This document shows, one piece after another, positions 22,417 through 29,626 of a stretch of 29,884 nt of DNA. The DNA is taken from positions 1-29,884 of IMG/VR virus record IMGVR_UViG_3300035661_004722; one strand, written 5' to 3'. Below the pieces are notes generated by a model that was given only the letters and a program-made list of their open reading frames with translations, ran no database searches and was not told the DNA's origin. This DNA is from a virus. The translations under genes and the position numbers were made by a program. Numbering within the stretch: the first letter of the stretch is position 1; each line of letters opens with the position of its first letter.

Positions 22417-23213
22417 CCAAGACCGCCAAGAAGACGGCAGCACCGACCGCCCCGGCTACTTCGCTGGTGCTGCGCGTATGCCGCGCCGACGGAACCAGCC
22501 ATAGCGGCTTTGCGTGGCCCCTCACTGTCGGCGCTGAGGTCATCTGCCCCGACTGGGAAGACAGCGCCGAATGCGGCAACGGCCTGCACGGCTGGCTGTA
22601 CGGCCAGGGCGACCACGGCTGCGTCTCGCACTGGCAAGACCCCGAGGCCAAGTGGCTTGTGCTGGAAGTCATCTCTGATGACATCCGCATGCTGGGTGGC
22701 AAGTGCAAGTTCCCGCGCGCCGTGGTGCGGTTCGTCGGCCTCAAGTCCGAGGCGGCTGATTTCATCATCGCCAACGAGCCACGCGCCGCAAGCGTGGCGG
22801 TGATCGGATTGGTTCGCGAGGTCGGCGACCAGGGTGCTTGCGAAGGTGGCGCACTTTCCACGCTCACGGGCGGCTACGGCTCCACGCTCACGGGCGGCTC
22901 CCGCTCCACGCTCACGGGCGGCTCCCGCTCCACGCTCACGGGCGGCGACGGCTCCACGCTCACGGGCGGCTCCCGCTCCACGCTCACGGGCGGCTCCCGC
23001 TCCACGCTCACGGGCGGCTCCCGCTCCACGCTCACGGGCGGCTACGGCTCCACGCTCACGGGCGGCGAGAAGTCAGAACTTCGTTTCACTCGCTATGACC
23101 GAGACGCAGATCGCTATCGCACCGTGCTGGCCTATGTCGGCGAGGACGGCGTCAAGGCCAACACGCCCTACCGCCTCAACGATGACGGCAAGGTCGTCGA
23201 GGTGACCAAGTGA
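22413..23213 (+). CDS. DUF7666-like protein with nine 8-residue repeats
   Basis: A 266-residue protein. Residues 15-135 form the N-terminal domain (HSGFAWPLTVGAEVICPDW, ECGNGLHGWLYGQGDHG). Residues 149-220 are nine tandem STLTGGxx repeats, xx being YG, SR, SR, DG, SR, SR, SR, YG, EK. The C-terminal part (RYRTVLAYVGEDGVKANTPY) matches the ending of known phage repeat proteins, so the repeat number is variable within a known family. The repeats could build a small beta-solenoid. GTG 22413 overlaps the previous stop. Function unknown; it may bind nucleic acid or act in early takeover. Confidence 0.8.
   Translation: MTKTAKKTAAPTAPATSLVLRVCRADGTSHSGFAWPLTVGAEVICPDWEDSAECGNGLHGWLYGQGDHGCVSHWQDPEAKWLVLEVISDDIRMLGGKCKFPRAVVRFVGLKSEAADFIIANEPRAASVAVIGLVREVGDQGACEGGALSTLTGGYGSTLTGGSRSTLTGGSRSTLTGGDGSTLTGGSRSTLTGGSRSTLTGGSRSTLTGGYGSTLTGGEKSELRFTRYDRDADRYRTVLAYVGEDGVKANTPYRLNDDGKVVEVTK
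22857..23072 (+). repeat. Nine-copy 24-bp in-frame tandem repeat
   Basis: Each copy is TCCACGCTCACGGGCGGC plus six variable bases coding two residues. The 18-base part is identical in all nine copies, which indicates recent expansion or gene conversion. Since 24 is a multiple of three, copy changes keep the frame. Confidence 0.95.
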
Positions 23214-24058
23214 ACGCCGCACTGAACCCAGCCGAGTTGCTGGGCTTGGACCCGAGCTTCGTGGTCAGCTACTGGCCGCAAGGCTCCCAGCAGTGGTTGG
23301 ACGAGCGCAAAGCGTGCATCACCGGCAGCCGTGCGCGAGACGCCCGCGAGCGCAAGGCCGGCACGCCCGAGAAGGTCGACAAAAAGACCGGCGAGATCAC
23401 CCCGGCCCAGCGCGGCGCCTACACCCAGAAAGCCATCGGCTACGCCTACGACGTGGCCCGTGAACGCGAGGGCGGCCAGGTGCCGGGCGTCTACGTCAAC
23501 GCCGCCATGCGCGATGGCACGGCGCAGGAGCCCAAGGCGCGCCAGGCCTACGAGCTGCTGACCGGCCGGCTGGTCGAAGAGCTGGGCTTCGTGCGCACAG
23601 CCGACCGCAAGTTCGGCGTGTCCACGGACGGCATCTGCTTCGAGGTCGACGCCACCGGCAAGCAGGTTCGCGGCGGCATCGAGATCAAGACGGCGGTGTC
23701 CAGCACCACGCTTTTTGAGGCCATGGTCTCGGGCGACATCAGCGAGTACCGCGACCAGTGCGTCATGAACATCTGGATGCTGCACCTGGACTGGATTGAC
23801 CTGTGCCTGTGGGCGCCGGACCTGCCAGAGGGCAGCCAGATGCGCGTCATCCGCATCGAGCGCAACGACGACGAGATCGACGCCCTGCTGGCCGACCTCA
23901 TGGAGTTTGACCGCTTCGTCGAGCAGTGCCGCAGCCGGCTGCGCGAGTACATCGCCGGCACCCGCGAAGCCACCCAGTCCGAAGCCGAGCCGACGGCAGC
24001 GCCGGCCAAGCCCACCACCAAACCGAGCGCGCCCGTCGCCCTCCCTGATCTTTTCTGA
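23210..24058 (+). CDS. YqaJ-like phage recombination exonuclease
   Basis: A 282-residue nuclease that chews double-strand ends to make single strands for the ERF protein. It shows the lambda-exo/YqaJ core: QQWLDERKACITGSRA at 27-42, GTAQEPKARQAYE (Glu107), FGVSTDGICFE (Asp140) and GGIEIKTA (Glu158, Lys160). An insertion with KVDKKTGEITPAQRGAYTQ follows motif I, common in these phage enzymes. The C-terminal 40 residues are a Pro/Ala tail. GTG 23210 overlaps the repeat-protein stop (GTGA). The catalytic residues look intact. Confidence 0.92.
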   Translation: MNAALNPAELLGLDPSFVVSYWPQGSQQWLDERKACITGSRARDARERKAGTPEKVDKKTGEITPAQRGAYTQKAIGYAYDVAREREGGQVPGVYVNAAMRDGTAQEPKARQAYELLTGRLVEELGFVRTADRKFGVSTDGICFEVDATGKQVRGGIEIKTAVSSTTLFEAMVSGDISEYRDQCVMNIWMLHLDWIDLCLWAPDLPEGSQMRVIRIERNDDEIDALLADLMEFDRFVEQCRSRLREYIAGTREATQSEAEPTAAPAKPTTKPSAPVALPDLF

Positions 24059-24065
24059 GGCCCCC

Positions 24066-25286
24066 ATGAGCGAACTTGAATACCCCACGCTGGACGCCGA
24101 CCTGGACGCCGGCACCACCGCTGAAGCTGCTGAGGCCACAGGCACTGCGATTGCAGCCGCATCCACCGGCCAGCTCGACATCCAGAAGCTGGACCTGACC
24201 ACGCTGGCCCTGGCCCAGTTCGGCAACTGGCGCGAGCGCGTCGGTCAAGCCCGGGCCAAGCTCGACGGCCTCGCGCTGGACCTGTCCAACCAGTCGCGTA
24301 TCGACGAGGCCAAGTCGCTGCGCCACCGCCTGATCAACGTCCCGCGCGCCGACGCCCGCGCCGTGGCCAAGGGCCTGAAGGCTCGGCTCAACGCCACCAA
24401 GGACAAGGTCGTCGAAGAGCTGGACACCATCGTCGCCGAGTACGACAAGACCGAGCTGCTGATCACCCCGCAGATCGAGAAGCGCGAGGCCGAGATTGCC
24501 GAAGAGAAGCGCATCGCGGCCGAGAAGGAAGCGGCCCGCGTCGACGCCCACAAGGCCAACCTTGCCAAGCTGGCCAGCTACGTTGAGCACGCCCGCGGCC
24601 TGCCCTCTTCGCGCATCGCTGATGGCATCGCCAAGGTCGAGGCCATCATGATCGACCGCGATGCCTGGGAAGAGTTCGCCGACCGCGCCGACGAGCAGAA
24701 GGCGGTCACGCTGGAGCGCATGCGCGCCCTGCTAGCCAATGCCCAGGCCGCCGAAGCCGAGGCCGCCCGACTGCAGGCCGAGCGCGAGGAAGCTGCCCGG
24801 GTCGCCGAGGCCAACCGCATCGAGGCCGAGCGCTTGGCTGCCGAGCGTGCCGAGCTGGAGCGCGAGCGCGCCGAGATGCAGGCTGCGCGCGACCGTGCCG
24901 CCGCCGAACTCAAGGCCCGCGAAGAAGCCGCCGCCCGCGAGATTGCCGAGACCGAGGCCCGCATTGCCGCCGCGCGTGAAGCCGAGGCCAAGGCCGCCGA
25001 AGAGGCGCCTGCCACCAAGCCCGCCATCGTCGACGACTTCGGCCCGGTCGAGGTCGACACCATCGCAGACCGGCCAGATATCGCTGCGGACACCACGCCT
25101 GATCAAGCGACGCCGCCGCTGGATTCCTCGGGACCGTTCCTTACCAAACGCGCTTTGAAGGCAATCGATCTGGCGCAGTACTGCGGCGCAGTTTGGGACG
25201 GCTCCGCTATTCACTTCAACCACGCGGACCAACTTGCTGACTTGATCGACCGCGTCAAGGACAGCAACTTCGCCATCCCTTTCTGA
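24066..25286 (+). CDS. Long coiled-coil phage protein
   Basis: A 406-residue protein starting at ATG 24066 after GAGG. Residues about 45-200 are helical with basic patches (VGQARAKLDGLALDLSNQSR, NVPRADARAVAKGLKARLN). Residues about 215-330 form an uninterrupted Ala/Glu/Arg coiled coil. After a linker, a small C-terminal domain ends in FNHADQLADLIDRVKDSN. It sits between exonuclease and SSB, where phages place proteins that tether recombination factors; this role is inference. The layout resembles DUF1351-type phage proteins. Confidence 0.78.
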   Translation: MSELEYPTLDADLDAGTTAEAAEATGTAIAAASTGQLDIQKLDLTTLALAQFGNWRERVGQARAKLDGLALDLSNQSRIDEAKSLRHRLINVPRADARAVAKGLKARLNATKDKVVEELDTIVAEYDKTELLITPQIEKREAEIAEEKRIAAEKEAARVDAHKANLAKLASYVEHARGLPSSRIADGIAKVEAIMIDRDAWEEFADRADEQKAVTLERMRALLANAQAAEAEAARLQAEREEAARVAEANRIEAERLAAERAELERERAEMQAARDRAAAELKAREEAAAREIAETEARIAAAREAEAKAAEEAPATKPAIVDDFGPVEVDTIADRPDIAADTTPDQATPPLDSSGPFLTKRALKAIDLAQYCGAVWDGSAIHFNHADQLADLIDRVKDSNFAIPF

Positions 25287-25302
25287 CCCAGGAGAACTAC
25301 AG

Positions 25303-25746
25303 ATGCAAAGCTTTGGACTGGCCACCATCGGCCGAGACGTTGAAGTCCGCTTCCCGCAGGGCAGCAACGATGCCGTGGCCGAACTGTCCCTGGCCTTCCC
25401 TTGGGGAAAGAAGGGTCAGGACGGCCGGCGCAGCACGACATGGGTGGCCGGCGCCTTTTGGGGCAAGCGCGCCGAAGCGCTCGCGCAATACCTCACAAAG
25501 GGCACGAAGGTCGCCGTCACGCTGGCCGAGGTCCACATGGAAGAGTTCACGGACCGCGATGGCAACAAGCGCACCAAGCTGGTTGGGCGCGTCGAGCAGA
25601 TCGAACTGGCCGGCAGCCCGCAGCAGCGCGAGCAGGCCGCCCCGCCGCCGCCAGCGCCGCGCCCGGCCCCTCGGCCTGCGCCACGTCCTGCGCCGGCGCC
25701 TGACACCTCAGGCTATGACGACATGACCGACGACGTGCCGTACTGA
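25303..25746 (+). CDS. ssb: Single-stranded DNA-binding protein
   Basis: A 147-residue SSB-like protein. The OB-fold spans about 1-104: IGRDVEVRF, WVAGAFWGKRAEALAQYL, GTKVAVTLAEVHMEEFTDRD and LVGRVEQIEL. A Pro/Arg linker with repeated APRP units (110-132) leads to an acidic tip, DDMTDDVPY. Host SSB tips end in DDIPF, so the final aromatic is Tyr here. AGGAG lies upstream of ATG 25303. It should coat single strands made by the YqaJ nuclease and help load ERF. Confidence 0.88.
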   Translation: MQSFGLATIGRDVEVRFPQGSNDAVAELSLAFPWGKKGQDGRRSTTWVAGAFWGKRAEALAQYLTKGTKVAVTLAEVHMEEFTDRDGNKRTKLVGRVEQIELAGSPQQREQAAPPPPAPRPAPRPAPRPAPAPDTSGYDDMTDDVPY

Positions 25747-25753
25747 GGTCACC

Positions 25754-26134
25754 ATGAACAACCCCTCCCTCACCCCCTCCGCCCTGGCCGTCGGCGACCA
25801 CCTGCAGCGCATCCGCGAGATGGCCGCTCAAGCAGACGCCAAGCCCAGCATCCGCCAGATGCTGCTGCACATCAGCGGCCAGGAAACCATGACCTACATG
25901 GAACCGGCCGAGGTGTTCGACGAATGCATCGTCGGCTGCGCCGAGCAAGGCGGCCGCACGGTCGCGGTCTACAACAAGATGGCCGTCATCGCCGCGCTGG
26001 CGGCCAGCCGCGACATCAGCCCCGAGCAAGCGTTCGTGATGTTCCAGGACAGCTTCGGCGCCACGGCGGCCCAGCGCGAGATCGCCGATGTGCCGCCCAT
26101 GCCCATCTTCGTCGTGGACATCCGCGACATCTAA
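25754..26134 (+). CDS. Phage protein of unknown function (126 aa)
   Basis: ATG 25754 follows GAGG. The product is soluble and helical, with EPAEVFDECIVGCAEQGGRT in the middle, a helical repeat pattern (MAVIAALAASRDISPEQAF) and a hydrophobic end. No family recognised. It follows ssb by 7 bases and is probably co-expressed. Confidence 0.7.
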   Translation: MNNPSLTPSALAVGDHLQRIREMAAQADAKPSIRQMLLHISGQETMTYMEPAEVFDECIVGCAEQGGRTVAVYNKMAVIAALAASRDISPEQAFVMFQDSFGATAAQREIADVPPMPIFVVDIRDI

Positions 26135-26144
26135 GGAGAGCGCC

Positions 26145-26294
26145 TTGATCGTCTCCCGCGACAACCTCATCGCCGCCTACCAGCAGGCCCGCGAAACCAT
26201 GGACCACGACGCCGCTGTGGCGCACGTCGCCAGCACCTACGGCCAGGCGCCGGAGACGGTGCAGCACGTCATTGACGAGGAGATCACGGCATGA
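26145..26294 (+). CDS. Small phage protein (49 aa), TTG start
   Basis: The TTG at 26145 has a strong AAGGAG at a spacing of six bases; no ATG or GTG lies in this frame nearby. The product is helical (SRDNLIAAYQQARETM, then ETVQHVIDEEI) and could be a small regulatory or adaptor helix pair. Its stop overlaps the KTSC gene (ATGA). Confidence 0.55.
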   Translation: MIVSRDNLIAAYQQARETMDHDAAVAHVASTYGQAPETVQHVIDEEITA

Positions 26295-26536
26295 GCAAGC
26301 ACCCCATCTCACTCACGCCCGTGGACTCCTCAAACATCCGCGCCATCGGCTGGGACTCGACGACCAAGACCCTGGCCGTGCAGTTCAAGAGCGGCGGCAC
26401 GTACCACTACCCCGGGGTGGACGCCAAGCTGCACCAGCAGCTGATGGCCGCGCCGTCGGTGGGCGGGTTCTTCGCCTCGCATCTGCGCCAGCGCAAGGAC
26501 TTCGCCGACGCCACGCACCTGTACCGCAAGTCCTGA
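26291..26536 (+). CDS. KTSC-domain protein
   Basis: An 81-residue protein matching the KTSC family: SNIRAIGWDSTTKTLAVQF, SGGTYHYPGV, then FFASHLRQRKDF. In this family the Lys-Thr-Ser-Cys motif may be replaced, and here the end reads HLYRKS without a Cys. KTSC proteins are linked to RNA-binding contexts by database annotation but have no proven role. ATG 26291 overlaps the upstream stop. Confidence 0.82.
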   Translation: MSKHPISLTPVDSSNIRAIGWDSTTKTLAVQFKSGGTYHYPGVDAKLHQQLMAAPSVGGFFASHLRQRKDFADATHLYRKS

Positions 26537-26548
26537 ACGGAGGTCGCC

Positions 26549-26896
26549 ATGCCCACAGCCCACAGCCCACAGCCCACAGCCAAGACTACTCGCAGCCTGG
26601 CCGCAGTCAAGCGCCGCGAGGAAGAGGCTGCGGCGAAGACCGAGAAGCAGCGCGCTATCGTCGAAGCAACCGCGCGTTGCCGAGAGCTGGCCGGGCAGAT
26701 TCCTGCCGGCTTCAGCGACTGGGGCGTGGTGCGGACGCGGGCTTGGGAACTGGCGCGCGCCCGCTGTGCCGAGGTCGCCAGCTTCAAGCGGCCGCACCTG
26801 GGCAAGTTGCGTCAGGTCATCGCCGCAGTCAGTCAGACCCACACGGCACCTGTCGAGTCGCTGGCGAAGCTGGTCTATGGCGCTGATGCGCGCTAA
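26549..26896 (+). CDS. Basic phage protein with heptamer repeat at its start (115 aa)
   Basis: ATG 26549 has GGAGG upstream. The first 12 codons lie in a 7-bp tandem repeat and encode a Pro/His/Thr stretch. Then come a charged helix (RSLAAVKRREEEAAAKTEKQ) and a helical domain (FSDWGVVRTRAWELARARC). No family recognised. Slippage in the repeat would shift the frame and switch the gene off. Confidence 0.68.
   Translation: MPTAHSPQPTAKTTRSLAAVKRREEEAAAKTEKQRAIVEATARCRELAGQIPAGFSDWGVVRTRAWELARARCAEVASFKRPHLGKLRQVIAAVSQTHTAPVESLAKLVYGADAR
26551..26581 (+). repeat. 7-bp tandem repeat (4.4 copies) at a gene start
   Basis: Four full GCCCACA units plus GCC follow immediately after the A and T of the start codon. 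Unit length is not a multiple of three, so gain or loss alters the reading frame. Confidence 0.9.
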
Positions 26897-26917
26897 CCCA
26901 TCTATTCCGAGCACGAC

Positions 26918-27199
26918 ATGACCTACCCCGCCCCCTACAAACCCAAGCCCGGCTCTCCCGCCTCTCGCGCCGTGGAACTGCTGCGGTTTCTGCCGGCCGG
27001 CACGGCGCTGTGCGCCCCCGAACTGCGCAAGCGCGCTCAGATCGAAGACGCCGGAAGCCTGCACATCCACCTGCAGAAGGCCACGCGCCACCGTCTGCTG
27101 CGGGCCCAGAAGCGCGAAGACGGCGACCGTCTCCGCACCTACTGGATGGACGGCCGCGGCGATGCCGTGTGGGCCGATGCTGATTTTTCCTCTACTTGA
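26918..27199 (+). CDS. Phage protein of unknown function (93 aa)
   Basis: ATG 26918 has only a weak upstream purine run. The middle (LPAGTALCAPELRKRAQIED then LHIHLQKATRHRLL) reads like a short winged-helix domain and ends in RTYWMDG. DNA binding is possible but not shown. The TGA lies near the next gene's start region. Confidence 0.6.
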   Translation: MTYPAPYKPKPGSPASRAVELLRFLPAGTALCAPELRKRAQIEDAGSLHIHLQKATRHRLLRAQKREDGDRLRTYWMDGRGDAVWADADFSST

Positions 27200-27219
27200 G
27201 CGACGAGGAACTTAAGCCA

Positions 27220-27474
27220 ATGCCTAAAGAACCCATCCCCGAGAACGCCGGCCGAGCGCTGCTGATGACCCGGGTTGCCGACGACCTGCGGAAGGCGCTG
27301 AAGGCCCGCGGCGTCAAGCAGAAGGACATCGCCGCCCGCCTCGGAATCAGCGAGGCCGCGGTGTCCATCCGCCTCCGCGGCGACCAGAACCTCACGCTGG
27401 CGTCGCTCCAAGAGCTGGCCGCGCTGGCAGGCCTGAGCGTCAGCGTGCAGTTCAAGCCGCGGCCCGCCGCCTAA
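27220..27474 (+). CDS. XRE-family HTH regulator
   Basis: An 84-residue protein with a full Cro/XRE fold: LRKALKARGVKQKDIAARLG, then ISEAAVSIRLRGDQNLTLAS, and a C-terminal strand LSVSVQF. ATG 27220 has AGGA nine bases upstream; a TTG at 27196 overlapping the previous stop would add 8 residues but has no site. It resembles antitoxin or phage auxiliary regulators. No toxin gene is adjacent, so autoregulation or control of the downstream small genes is the simplest idea. Confidence 0.85.
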   Translation: MPKEPIPENAGRALLMTRVADDLRKALKARGVKQKDIAARLGISEAAVSIRLRGDQNLTLASLQELAALAGLSVSVQFKPRPAA

Positions 27475-27511
27475 CGCCCCGAGCGACGCCCAGCCCATAG
27501 GAGAACTCAGC

Positions 27512-27769
27512 ATGAATCACATCCAAATCAATGGCCGCCCTCTGTGCTGCGCACCCAGCACGGTCTATCTCGATGCAATCGAGACGCCCACCCATGGTCG
27601 ACGGGCCTATTGCCGCAGTGCGGACCTGGCTGACGCTGAGGCGGGTGCCGCCCAGCTTCGCGAGGTCGTAGACGGGGCGTTGTTTACGGTGTCAGTGCAT
27701 GCAGGCCCCTGCGTCGAGCCTCACTACATCTGCGCTCGCATCAGCGATCCCGCATTGCGTGCCGGCTGA
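27512..27769 (+). CDS. Phage protein of unknown function (85 aa)
   Basis: ATG 27512 has AGGAG upstream. Four Cys (PLCCAPST, YCRS, GPCVEPHYICAR) could form a metal site or disulfides. A beta-rich first half is followed by ADAEAGAAQLREVVDG. No family recognised. Confidence 0.65.
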   Translation: MNHIQINGRPLCCAPSTVYLDAIETPTHGRRAYCRSADLADAEAGAAQLREVVDGALFTVSVHAGPCVEPHYICARISDPALRAG

Positions 27770-27792
27770 TAGCCAAGCCCCTGGAACTGGAC

Positions 27793-28227
27793 ATGAACAC
27801 ACCTACCCCCATCGGCTACCTGTGCCGGCATCGCGCCCACGTTGCGGACGCTACTCGTGTCTTTGGCGAAGGACACGACACCGGGTACTTATGGCGCTAC
27901 ACGCACGGCACGCAAGAGCTGGAATTGATGGAGCAGTGCGAGCCCCTTGAGGTCGTGCGCGTCTACAGCCACGCCGGCATCCCGGCCGCCGCTCAACTCG
28001 ACGCGGTAGAAGCCGAGCGCAACGCCTTGCGCGCAGCCCAGGCCGCTGCCCCGCTGTGGCGAGACCTGCAGGTCGGAGAGCCCCTCCTGCCTGGCGACAG
28101 GTACGCGGATGCCCACGGCTGGACAGTCATCGACGACGAGCAGCACCGGGTCATGACAGCCGGCGGCAGGGCATTCGTGCACAGCGCCAACTCGAAGCCT
28201 ACTCAGCGCCGCGTCGTGGCAGCCTGA
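27793..28227 (+). CDS. Phage protein of unknown function (144 aa)
   Basis: Starts at ATG 27793 with a weak site. N-terminal YLCRHRAHVADATRVF, a helix with heptads (AAAQLDAVEAERNALRAAQ) and a C-terminal domain with GEPLLPGDRYADAHGW. No conserved motif recognised. It is one of a run of small genes between the XRE regulator and the excisionase. Confidence 0.65.
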   Translation: MNTPTPIGYLCRHRAHVADATRVFGEGHDTGYLWRYTHGTQELELMEQCEPLEVVRVYSHAGIPAAAQLDAVEAERNALRAAQAAAPLWRDLQVGEPLLPGDRYADAHGWTVIDDEQHRVMTAGGRAFVHSANSKPTQRRVVAA

Positions 28228-28249
28228 ATCCCACCCTTGGAACTGACAC

Positions 28250-28438
28250 ATGACCGCACTAATCGCAATCGGCTGGGCGCTCTGGCTCTTGGTCGCCGTT
28301 CTCGTCATCTTCGAGCTGGTCGGCTTCAGCGGCCTTGCCCGCATGTTCCCCGAGGGGCGTCGGGCCTGGCAATTTCCTGCCCAGCTCGCCAGCCTCGGGC
28401 ACTTCGCCGCCGTGATTTTGCTCAACCCCTGGCGCTGA
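28250..28438 (+). CDS. Small membrane protein (62 aa)
   Basis: ATG 28250 follows GGA seven bases upstream. Residues 3-24 (LIAIGWALWLLVAVLVIFEL) form a strong transmembrane helix; a second hydrophobic patch lies near the C-terminus (GHFAAVILLNP). Function unknown. Confidence 0.62.
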   Translation: MTALIAIGWALWLLVAVLVIFELVGFSGLARMFPEGRRAWQFPAQLASLGHFAAVILLNPWR

Positions 28439-28479
28439 TTCGCAGCCCCAAGCCTCAACCCACCCGAAAGGACCGACAC

Positions 28480-28980
28480 ATGATCCCGTTCACCCCCGCA
28501 TGGTTCCGCGCACGGGCCGCCAAGAAGGTCGCGGCTAAGGCCAGCCCGGCGCCAGCTCCGCGCTATTACTCGGGCGTCTCATCGCCTGCGCCAGCGCCGA
28601 CAGAGGACTTCGGCACGTCCTACCTTGTCGCCAGCGCCACGGACAGCGCTCCGCTCGGCTACATGGCCGGTGGCTCGCTCTCTGGCGCCCTGCTGGGCTC
28701 ATCGCTGAGCCATCACCACTCGGTCCCTGAGCCCGCACCGCCCGCCGCCGAGCTGCGCAAGGTGCTGGACGCCGAGGGCTTCGCGGCGATGTGCAAGGCC
28801 GCCAACGACTGCCCGGCTTGCATCCTGGCTGTGCTGCGCCCGCTCAACTATTGCGACGACGAAACCGGCCCCGGTGTGGCGGGGCCGCAGGATGGCCGCG
28901 AATCGTGGCAGTACACCAAGGCCAAGGCCGACTGGTGGGCCATGTTCAACGACACCGACTGCCGGAGCTACCCCGTATGA
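28480..28980 (+). CDS. Phage protein with disordered N-terminus (166 aa)
   Basis: ATG 28480 has AAAGGA seven bases upstream. Residues 1-80 are Ala/Pro/Ser-rich and look disordered (APAPRYYSGVSSPAPAP). The C-terminal half is helical and has five Cys (MCKAANDCPACILAVLRP, NYCDDETGPG, TDCRSY). The stop overlaps the next ATG. Function unknown. Confidence 0.68.
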   Translation: MIPFTPAWFRARAAKKVAAKASPAPAPRYYSGVSSPAPAPTEDFGTSYLVASATDSAPLGYMAGGSLSGALLGSSLSHHHSVPEPAPPAAELRKVLDAEGFAAMCKAANDCPACILAVLRPLNYCDDETGPGVAGPQDGRESWQYTKAKADWWAMFNDTDCRSYPV

Positions 28981-29336
28981 CCCGGCCCGACTGGTGCCCT
29001 GTGGCAAACCACCCATGCGCCACCGACTGCGAGACACCGTGCAGCCTGAGCAACGGGGGCATGCTCGCCGAGATGCAGCAGGCGCTGGACATGCTGGCCG
29101 GCCTGCACCCGTGCCTGACCACCGATGACCCGGCCGAGATGGCGAAGCAGATCTTCGACGCCGTGATGGCCGAGCGATCAGCCCACGCGCAAGAGCTGGC
29201 GAACTACGCGCGGAACCTGGAAGCCCGCGACGCGCTCATCGCCCGGTGGCGCGCTGGCATGCGCGAGCTGATCCCCCAGCGAATGGGGGCCGAAGCCATC
29301 CGGGAGCGGCTGCAATCTCTGCTGGCCGGCATCTGA
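28977..29336 (+). CDS. Phage protein with Cys-rich N-terminus (119 aa)
   Basis: ATG 28977 in an ATGA overlap. Residues 6-23 hold WCPVANHPCATDCETPC, four Cys with a His that may bind a metal. The rest is helical with ARNLEARDALIARWRAGMR. No family recognised. Confidence 0.65.
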   Translation: MTRPDWCPVANHPCATDCETPCSLSNGGMLAEMQQALDMLAGLHPCLTTDDPAEMAKQIFDAVMAERSAHAQELANYARNLEARDALIARWRAGMRELIPQRMGAEAIRERLQSLLAGI

Positions 29337-29358
29337 TTCCCATGTACGAAAGCTACCC

Positions 29359-29622
29359 ATGACCACAGACACCGACCGCACCGCCTTGGTGGAGAGGCTG
29401 GCCCAAGAGGCCGGCATGTCAAATCCCCGTCCCTACGTCTGGCGCAGCGGCGGGCTTGAGGGCGTCGAAATTGGCGACCTTGAGTGCTTTGCTGCTCTGG
29501 TGGCCGAGGAGTGCGCGAGGGCATGCGAGGAGCTGAACATGTGGAGCTACGACGACCCGGCCAGCAGTGCCGCCGCTGCAATTCGCGCCCGCTTTGGGCT
29601 CGCAGCCCGCCAGGAGGGATGA
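29359..29622 (+). CDS. Small phage protein (87 aa), unknown function
   Basis: ATG 29359 overlaps a six-codon frame (ATG 29341) that ends in ATGA. The N-terminus is TDRTALVERLAQEAGM, followed by LECFAALVAEECARACEEL, a Cys-containing helix, and an Ala-rich end. The pattern recurs in short phage proteins of unknown role. Confidence 0.65.
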   Translation: MTTDTDRTALVERLAQEAGMSNPRPYVWRSGGLEGVEIGDLECFAALVAEECARACEELNMWSYDDPASSAAAAIRARFGLAARQEG

Positions 29623-29626
29623 CACC

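Noticed and set aside
22857-23072. CRISPR-like repeat array
   Set aside because: Copies are adjacent without unique spacers and lie in frame in a gene.
22834-23205. Arg/Ala/Pro repeat protein in another frame of the 24-bp array
   Set aside because: Any frame through a 24-bp repeat stays open. The STLTGG frame joins recognised domains on both sides.
23168-24226. Minus-strand 352-codon frame opposite the YqaJ gene
   Set aside because: Shadow frame; YqaJ catalytic residues fix the real strand.
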